In this document: in pieces, positions 59,337 through 64,000 of the stretch
How positions within the stretch are numbered: position 1 is the first letter of the stretch
How the letters are laid out: the number at the start of each line of letters is the position of its first letter
DNA from: Streptomyces malaysiense
GTDB taxonomy: Bacteria > Actinomycetota > Actinomycetes > Streptomycetales > Streptomycetaceae
Reading direction: 5' to 3'
Length of the DNA stretch: 64,000 nt
Assembly (NCBI RefSeq): GCF_000980885.2
Contig: NZ_LBDA02000012.1
Coordinates: 329,949-393,948 of the forward strand
The notes under the pieces: model-generated
Told to the model about the DNA's origin: nothing
Databases searched by the model: none
Seen by the model: only the letters and a program-made list of their open reading frames with translations
Translations under genes and position numbers: made by a program

Positions 59337-59367
59337 GGCGGGAAGGTCGGCCCTCGGAATCAGCCCG

Positions 59368-60219
59368 TCAGCGCCGGAGGTCGGCCAAGTCCTGCTCGGT
59401 GAGGCTGAGATCGGCGGCGGCGAGATTCTCCTCCAGGTGATCGGGTGATCCGGTGCCTGGAATCGCTAGCACCGACGGGGACATCGCCAGCAGCGAGGCG
59501 ATCGCCGCCTGTGCGATGGTCGCGCCGAGGCGCGCTGCGACCTTGCGGAGCCGCTCCGTGTGGGGCGGCTCTCCACCGCCGCCGAGCGGGAAGTACGGCA
59601 CGTAGGCGATACCCGTTTCCTGACATGCGGTCAGCAGCGCCATGTCACCAGTGTGACGGTTCTGCACCGCCGCGACGGGCGCGATCGCCTTCGCCTCGGC
59701 GAACTGGGCGGCGTCGACGTTGCTGACACCCAGATGCCGGATCAGCCCCTGAGCGCGGAGTTCGGCGAGCACCTGGAACCGTTCGGCGATCGACTTGCCA
59801 CCCGGTCCGCCCATCCCGCCGACGCGCAGATAGACCAGGTCGAGCCGGTCCAGCCCGAGAGAGCGCAGATCCGCCTCCACCAGGCCGCGCAACTGCTCAG
59901 GTGTCGCTTGTTCACTCGGCAGACCCTTCGGACCACGCAGCGGGCCGACCTTCGTCGCGATCACCAGGCCGTTCCGGTACGGCGTCAATGCCCTACGGAT
60001 CAGCTCATTGGCCTGCACCGGCCCGCGGCCGTAGAAGCCGGCCGTGTCGATGTGGTTCACACCAAGCTCCACGGCGCGCCGGAGCACCCTGATGCCGGTC
60101 TCCGGCGCTCGCACCGGGCCGTCGAAGGTCCCCATCGCCAGGCGCATCGCACCGAAGCCGAGGCGATTGATGGTCAGATCCCCGCCGAGGGAGAAAGTCT
60201 TGATCGTCATGAGGCCCAT
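59368..60219 (-). CDS. Aldo/keto reductase
   Basis: A 283-residue AKR barrel. Catalytic residues are in place: GVNHIDTAGFYGRGPVQANE (Asp, Tyr), LVIATKVGPLRG (Lys), and a later cofactor segment LAIPGTGSPDHLEENLAA. The usual catalytic His region reads DLVYLRVGG, so His appears replaced by Arg. ATG 60219 is preceded by GGGGGCGGA; ATG 60210 is an alternative. It uses NADPH to reduce aldehydes or ketones. It is divergent from a LuxR-type regulator, with a perfect palindrome between the two starts. Confidence 0.9.
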   Translation of the reverse strand: MGLMTIKTFSLGGDLTINRLGFGAMRLAMGTFDGPVRAPETGIRVLRRAVELGVNHIDTAGFYGRGPVQANELIRRALTPYRNGLVIATKVGPLRGPKGLPSEQATPEQLRGLVEADLRSLGLDRLDLVYLRVGGMGGPGGKSIAERFQVLAELRAQGLIRHLGVSNVDAAQFAEAKAIAPVAAVQNRHTGDMALLTACQETGIAYVPYFPLGGGGEPPHTERLRKVAARLGATIAQAAIASLLAMSPSVLAIPGTGSPDHLEENLAAADLSLTEQDLADLRR

Positions 60220-60252
60220 GCTGTCCGCCCCCGGCCACGCCCCGCGAACGCG

Positions 60253-60268
60253 TGGCAGCTTGCTGCCA
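60253..60268. promoter_or_regulatory. Palindromic operator between the aldo/keto reductase and LuxR-type genes
   Basis: TGGCAGC-TT-GCTGCCA, perfect 7-base arms, 10 bases before the regulator start and 33 bases before the reductase start. Confidence 0.65.
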
Positions 60269-60278
60269 GACTGGAGCA

Positions 60279-60950
60279 ATGCGGAAAGAACAGGTGTTCT
60301 CCGTCCGAGGGGACGCAGAGCTGATCACACGCGCCGGGCACCTCTTCGAGTCTGCGCAGGCCGAGTTTCTGTGCGGCGCCCGGGACCTCAGGACCTGGTC
60401 GCAACCGCAGGCCAGGGCAGCGATCCGCAACCGGATGCGAGCCACGGACTCGACCGGCTTCACCTCCCGCAAGCTGCTCAGCCCGGTCGCCCTCGCCGAC
60501 GAGGAGGACCGCGCGCACCTGCGGATGGTGCAGCGCAAGGGCGCTGCCGTCCGGATCAGCAGCTCGCCGATGCCGCACGAGACCATCCTCATCGACCGGC
60601 GCGTGATGATCCTCGCCGGCCGGCACACCCCCACCGGCCGCGAATACACCGTCACGACGTCACAGCCCCTGGTCGACGGCGTCCACTCGCTGTTCCAGGC
60701 GATCTGGGACACCGCCACCGATCTCAACACCTACCTGCACAGCAACGCCCCACACCTCGACGCAGACGGACGCTTGATCCTCCAAACACTCGCATCCGGA
60801 CTCACCGACGCATCGGCTGCCAAACGCCTCGGCATCTCGCTTCGCACCTACCGGCGGCGCGTGGCCGACCTGATGGCCAAACTCGAGGCCGACTCCCGAT
60901 TCCAGGCCGGGCTACGGGCAGGCGAACTGGGCATACCTCGCAAAAAATAG
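60279..60950 (+). CDS. LuxR-type HTH transcriptional regulator
   Basis: A 223-residue regulator with a C-terminal LuxR-like helix-turn-helix (LQTLASGLTDASAAKRLGIS; LRTYRRRVADLMAKLEADSR) and an N-terminal domain similar to the TrmB/PLD-like sensor part seen in Streptomyces orphan LuxR proteins (RAGHLFESAQAEFLCGARDL; TILIDRRVMILAGRHTPTGR). ATG 60279 lies just after GGAG. It is divergent from the aldo/keto reductase gene, its likely target. Confidence 0.85.
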   Translation: MRKEQVFSVRGDAELITRAGHLFESAQAEFLCGARDLRTWSQPQARAAIRNRMRATDSTGFTSRKLLSPVALADEEDRAHLRMVQRKGAAVRISSSPMPHETILIDRRVMILAGRHTPTGREYTVTTSQPLVDGVHSLFQAIWDTATDLNTYLHSNAPHLDADGRLILQTLASGLTDASAAKRLGISLRTYRRRVADLMAKLEADSRFQAGLRAGELGIPRKK

Positions 60951-61364
60951 TGATCGCCCCTCGTCAGCGCCCCAGGCGCAGATGTCGCAAGTCAACCACC
61001 ATGTCAAGCCCCGAAGGATTTAGGGGGCGATACGGGAGTTGATCTGGCTTTCGCAACTTACGTTGGGTGAGGTTCGCTGATCGCGGAGGCACCGGATGTC
61101 CTACGGCCGGGTCTGGGCGAACAATCCGGGTTCGAGCTCGTGGAGGATACGGCGGGCGACGAGACGCTTGGACTTGGAACGGACGCCTTCGATGTTTTTT
61201 CGGCAGAAGGCCGAGCTCGAGGGCTTCGCACAGGTCACGTGCCCGCAGAGTGCTGTTTCTGCGGGGTGTGCCAGCTGGTTGCGGGTAGTGCCGATCAGGC
61301 GCCGAGTCGCCCTCTCATAAGCTAGCCCCGCACAGCAACCGCCAGCCGGGACAAGGGGATCAGT
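60951..61364. other. Gene-free stretch with a decayed minus-strand winged-helix end
   Basis: On the minus strand 61101-61320 reads LAYERATRRLIGTTRNQLAH ... GVRSKSKRLVARRILHELEP ... LFAQTRP. It resembles the C-terminal end of a winged-helix-type protein, but has no start or upstream part, so it is probably a remnant. The rest holds no gene. Confidence 0.4.
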
Positions 61365-62069
61365 GTGGGAACGTCCGGGACAGCAGGCAGTGCCGGGGCC
61401 GCACACGGAGCCGCGGACCCGAGCCCCACTCCGCCCCCCGCACCACCACGCGCGCTGAACTCCCTGCTGTGGGCGTTCACGGTTCCGTTGGTGGCCGTGG
61501 TGGGCGCGGTCCTCGCCCAGTTCCCCTGGCACTGGATCGGAATCGCCATCGTGGTCATCGCAGGGTTCACCGCCCCCATCGTGGCCGGAGGCGCGTGGAA
61601 CCGCGCGGGGGCAGCGACCCTCGCGGCTGTCACCACGTTCGCGCTCGGGCTCTTCGCGGGGCCCACCCTGTACGAGACCTACGTCAAGCTGTACGGCGAG
61701 AAGGCCGACGCCTTGGTCGCCGACACCGCGAAGTACGAGAACGCCAGGAGGAACAACGAGCGCAACGTCTGCCGCGTGGTGGACACCTCGGGCAAGGTCC
61801 AGGACCTGTCCGAACAGCAGAACTGCCACGGTCAGTTCAAGCCGGGGCAGCACATCATCCTGTACAAGGATCCGCTCGGCGTCCTCGAGCCGTGGGCCGA
61901 GGCCACGGACGACCGCAGTTTCAAACCCGTCAACCTATCGGCCACCGGCGGCCTGTTCGCCGCCACCGCCGCGACGCTGTTCTACGCCGGGATGCGGCGG
62001 CGCTCGGACCAGGAGATGGACGCGAAAAAGCTTCGCAAGTACGGCCCCCCGCGGCGATCGGAGCCGTAA
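61365..62069 (+). CDS. Membrane protein of unknown function
   Basis: A 234-residue protein. A Pro/Ala-rich N-terminal tail is followed by three membrane helices (LLWAFTVPLVAVVGAVLAQF, WIGIAIVVIAGFTAPIVAGG and AATLAAVTTFALGLFAGPTL). A ~95-residue soluble domain with two cysteines follows (NVCRVVDTSGKVQDLSEQQN, then NCHGQF), and a last helix LFAATAATLFYAG with a basic tail. GTG 61365 is preceded by AAGGGGA. I do not recognise the family. Codon bias is normal. Confidence 0.7.
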   Translation: MGTSGTAGSAGAAHGAADPSPTPPPAPPRALNSLLWAFTVPLVAVVGAVLAQFPWHWIGIAIVVIAGFTAPIVAGGAWNRAGAATLAAVTTFALGLFAGPTLYETYVKLYGEKADALVADTAKYENARRNNERNVCRVVDTSGKVQDLSEQQNCHGQFKPGQHIILYKDPLGVLEPWAEATDDRSFKPVNLSATGGLFAATAATLFYAGMRRRSDQEMDAKKLRKYGPPRRSEP

Positions 62070-62183
62070 GACGCCATCCGCTTTCCGAACGCGATCGCTT
62101 GGTTCGGGCTGGGTGGGCATGAACTGCGGCTGACGGCGGGAGAGATGCGGACGGTTCGCTCGTGTCGCTTGTGGAGGTGGCTG

Positions 62184-62405
62184 GTGCCGTCGGTGCTCGG
62201 TCTGCTGGAGGCTCGGGAGAAGAAGGTGCGGGAAGAGGTCGCACGGTTGCAGGAGGAGGCCGAGCGGGTGCAGGCCGCGCTCGGCGAGGCGGAACGCGCG
62301 CTTCAGCGTCTGGTGGATGCCCGTGCAACGGTGACCGAGGTACTGGCCGAGCCGCCGGCCGCGGTGGCGGAACCAGTGCGGAGTGAACCGCCCCGTGTCA
62401 GGTAG
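62184..62405 (+). pseudogene. Coiled-coil protein gene truncated by an IS3 insertion
   Basis: The frame encodes a short coiled coil (LGLLEAREKKVREEVARLQE, EAERVQAALGEAERALQRLV, DARATVTEVLAEPPAAVAEP) preceded by GGAGG 6 bases before GTG 62184. At 62384 the sequence turns into the left end of an IS3 element, so the last seven codons (to stop 62405) come from the IS. The original C-terminus is lost. Function unknown. Confidence 0.65.
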
Positions 62406-62433
62406 AGACTCGATTCCGTGAAAGGATCGAGTC

Positions 62434-62760
62434 ATGGCACGACCCTCCCGTTATCCGCTTGAGCTGCGCCGTCGCGCGGTGCGCGTGGTCGCCGAGGTGC
62501 GCGACGACTACCCGAACGAGACGGCCGCCCTGCAGGCGGTGGCGGACAAGCTCGACATCGGTTCCCGCGAGACGCTGCGGAACTGGGTTAAGCAGTACGA
62601 GATCGACGCGGGGCAGCGTCCAGGGACGACGACGGAGGAGTCCGCCCAGCTCAAGGCGTTGAAGAAGGAGAACGCCGAGCTGAAGCGGGCGAACGAGATC
62701 CTGAAGGCCGCCGCGGGTTTCTTCGCGGCCGAGCTCGACCGGCCACATACGCGCTCGTAA
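62434..62760 (+). CDS. IS3-family transposase OrfA
   Basis: A 108-residue HTH protein: RYPLELRRRAVRVVAEVRDD, then AVADKLDIGSRETLRNWVKQ form the DNA-binding helix-turn-helix. A leucine-zipper-like region (AQLKALKKENAELKRANEIL) mediates dimerisation. In IS3 elements OrfA alone regulates transposition, and a -1 frameshift makes the OrfAB transposase. The in-frame slippery heptamer is at 62715. The protein is intact. Confidence 0.9.
   Translation: MARPSRYPLELRRRAVRVVAEVRDDYPNETAALQAVADKLDIGSRETLRNWVKQYEIDAGQRPGTTTEESAQLKALKKENAELKRANEILKAAAGFFAAELDRPHTRS
62715..62721 (+). other. Programmed -1 frameshift site GGGTTTC
   Basis: GGGTTTC is read in the orfA frame as G-GGT-TTC, the X-XXY-YYZ form of a -1 slippery heptamer. 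Slipping leads into the orfB frame (LRGRARPATYALVTFIDEHR), which has no start of its own at the proper place. Confidence 0.65.
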
Positions 62761-63383
62761 CGTTCATCGACGAGCACCGGGACCGCTTCGGCGGCGTCGA
62801 GCCGATCTGCAGGACGCTCACCGCACACGACTGCGGGATCGCCCCTTCCACGTACTACGCCCACAAGAAACGCCTCGAAACTCCCTCTGCCCGTTCCGTG
62901 CGCGACGAGGAGCTCAAGGAGAAGATCAAGGAGGTCTACACGTCCAACTACCGTGTCTACGGGGCCCGGAAGATCTGGCGCGAGCTGAACCGGCAGGGAC
63001 ACGCGGCGGCCCGCTGCACCGTCGAGCGCCTGATGCGCGAGCTCGGCATCCAGGGCGCAGTGCGCGGCAAACGCGTCATCACCACGATCCCCGGCGGACA
63101 GGCCGAGCGGGCCCCGGACCTGGTCGACCGCGACTTCGTCGGCGGCGCCCCGAACCGCTGCTGGTTAGCCGATTTCACGCACGTGAAGACCTTCGCCGGC
63201 GTCGTCTACGTCGCGTTCGTCGTGGACACCTTCTCGCGCCGGATCGTGGGCTGGTCGGCCGCCGCGGTGAAGGAGACGGTGTTCGTACTGGACGCCCTGG
63301 AGATGGCGATCTGGCAGCGCGACCGTGACCAACATCCCATCCAGCCGGGCGAGTTGATACATCATTCGGACGCCGGGTCGCAG
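62715..63383 (+). pseudogene. IS3-family transposase OrfB, truncated
   Basis: The rve/DDE integrase part: FGGVEPICRTLTAHDCGIAP, STYYAHKKR, YGARKIWRELNRQGHAAARC, WLADFTHVKT (first Asp), VVDTFSRRIVGWSAA and IHHSDAGSQ (second Asp). It breaks off there because of the IS30 insertion; the catalytic Glu expected ~35 residues later is lost. The remaining open frame into IS30 DNA is meaningless. The element cannot move by itself. Confidence 0.85.
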
Positions 63384-63404
63384 GGCGGATTCAACTGGTC
63401 GTCG

Positions 63405-63431
63405 CAACACCTCGTGACCAGCGAGGTGTTG
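63405..63431. repeat. Inverted repeat inside the IS30 left end
   Basis: CAACACCTCG-TGACCAG-CGAGGTGTTG, perfect 10-base arms, ending 1 base before the transposase ATG. It may control transposase expression or block read-through from outside. Confidence 0.7.
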
Positions 63432-63432
63432 G

Positions 63433-64000
63433 ATGGTGCGTTGTCAGCAAGCGGCCGATCGGGCGGTGCGCCCGAAGTTGCGGTCCCCTGGGCATCCGAA
63501 ATTCCAGCGTCATATCGAAACGGCGTTCTGGGACGAAATCGCCAAGGGTCTTCTCGCCGAGGAAGCGGCCGGGGTTGTCGGCGTGGCGCCGGCGGTGGCG
63601 AACCGCTGGTATCGACAGTGTGGCGGCATGCGACCGTTCGATCCGAAGCCGCCTTCGGGCAGGTACCTGTCGTTCTCTGAGCGGGAGGAGATCGCGCTCC
63701 TCAATGCCCAGGGCAAGGGCGTGCGCGAAATCGCTCGGCAAGTCCGCCGCGATCCGGGGACGATTTCCCGGGAGTTGCGACGCAACGCGGCCACCAGGGG
63801 CGGGAAACGCGATTACCGAGCGTCGGTCGCGCAATGGAAATCGGTCATGGCTGCACGCCGCCCGAAGACGTCGAAGCTGGTCGCCAATCCGCGGTTGCAC
63901 GCCTACGTTCAGGAGCGGCTGTCCGGACAGATCAGCGCGCCATGCGGAACGGCGATTGCAGGACCGGCGACGGGCGCGTGGACGGGGCGGAACAAGCCGC
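63433..64000 (+). CDS. IS30-family transposase, 5' part (3' end outside window)
   Basis: 189 codons are visible. N-terminal unit HPKFQRHIETAFWDEIAKGL, LAEEAAGVVGVAPAVANRWY and RQCGGM is followed by the IS30-type helix-turn-helix YLSFSEREEIALLNAQGKGV, REIARQVRRDPGTISRELRR. Then come RASVAQWKSVMAARRPKTSK and the beginning of the linker GPATGAWTGRNKP. The DDE domain lies beyond the window. The frame is open to the last base, so the element may be active. Confidence 0.87.
   Translation, partial: MVRCQQAADRAVRPKLRSPGHPKFQRHIETAFWDEIAKGLLAEEAAGVVGVAPAVANRWYRQCGGMRPFDPKPPSGRYLSFSEREEIALLNAQGKGVREIARQVRRDPGTISRELRRNAATRGGKRDYRASVAQWKSVMAARRPKTSKLVANPRLHAYVQERLSGQISAPCGTAIAGPATGAWTGRNKP

Larger units (their letters stand above)
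62384..63383 (+). mobile_element. IS3-family insertion sequence, 3' end removed by an IS30 element
   Basis: The left end TGAACCGCCCCGTGTCAG begins at 62384, like terminal repeats of actinobacterial IS3 elements (TGA...). It is followed by orfA and orfB with a -1 frameshift signal. The element is interrupted after codon Q of HHSDAGSQ at 63383. The right inverted repeat is not present before the window ends. Confidence 0.8.
63384..64000 (+). mobile_element. IS30-family insertion sequence (left part, runs off window)
   Basis: Begins right after the IS3 orfB sequence with GGCGGATTCAACTGGTCGTC, followed by an internal inverted repeat and the transposase gene. Only the first ~617 bases are in the window. 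The exact end and target duplication cannot be fixed without the right side. Confidence 0.7.

Noticed and set aside
1..64000. tRNA, rRNA or riboswitch genes
   Set aside because: No cloverleaf-like or conserved riboswitch sequence was noticed on reading; a covariance-model scan would be decisive.

Overview
The window is high-GC actinobacterial DNA, almost certainly Streptomyces. Third codon positions are strongly G/C, GTG starts and 4-base stop/start overlaps are frequent, and the families are typical of the genus (PadR, TetR, LacI and HxlR regulators, DUF2267, DUF4097, DUF4232, GlxA). No tRNA, rRNA or CRISPR array was seen. All functions below are read from protein motifs and gene order, without database searches.

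Layout. 1-7.9 kb: the end of a SulP transporter, a PadR regulator with a palindromic operator followed by an acyl-CoA dehydrogenase, a GNAT, a decayed drug-efflux gene, a methyltransferase, and a divergent TetR/quinone-oxidoreductase pair. 8.0-18.9 kb: an N-glycan utilisation locus with a GH38 alpha-mannosidase, a secreted GH85 endo-beta-N-acetylglucosaminidase, a GH5 beta-mannosidase-like enzyme, a CUT1 ABC importer and a divergent LacI regulator with two operators. 19.1-24.0 kb: stress and envelope genes (hemerythrin, DUF2267, GlsB/YeaQ, YihY, CapA). 24.5-26.6 kb: a TPR protein and a polyprenyl diphosphate synthase behind a 30-bp operator. 26.7-35.4 kb: regulators, a saccharopine-dehydrogenase-like enzyme, small membrane proteins, a frameshifted Imm49-type immunity gene, a cupin/LysR pair, a DUF4232 protein, a GNAT and an HxlR regulator.

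35.6-47.5 kb is the most interesting part: a compact biosynthetic cluster on the minus strand. In transcription order it reads P450, alpha/beta-hydrolase-like protein, thioesterase-like protein, fatty acyl-AMP ligase (FAAL), desaturase, desaturase, acyl carrier protein, desaturase, alpha/beta hydrolase, rubredoxin, with an MFS exporter upstream. FAAL-desaturase-desaturase-ACP-desaturase-hydrolase-rubredoxin is the core order known from bacterial polyyne (conjugated polyacetylene) clusters such as that for caryoynencin. The proposed logic is that FAAL loads a fatty acid on the ACP, three desaturases (with rubredoxin as electron carrier) install triple bonds, the hydrolase releases the product, and the P450 and accessory enzymes tailor it. 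The P450 and exporter genes share an operator-like palindrome. One desaturase, one hydrolase and the P450 each lack residues normally needed for catalysis.

48.6-52.6 kb: a two-domain HTH regulator divergent from a DUF4097 gene, then a less GC-rich P450/enoyl-CoA hydratase pair; the hydratase has no canonical start codon. 52.6-64 kb is a decaying, insertion-rich segment. It holds a dead IS5-type transposase, a fused IS630/IS481 remnant, and an IS3 element that cut a coiled-coil gene and was itself cut by an IS30 element running off the window. Intact islands within it are a GlxA/oxidoreductase pair, an aldo-keto reductase/LuxR-type pair and a membrane protein.
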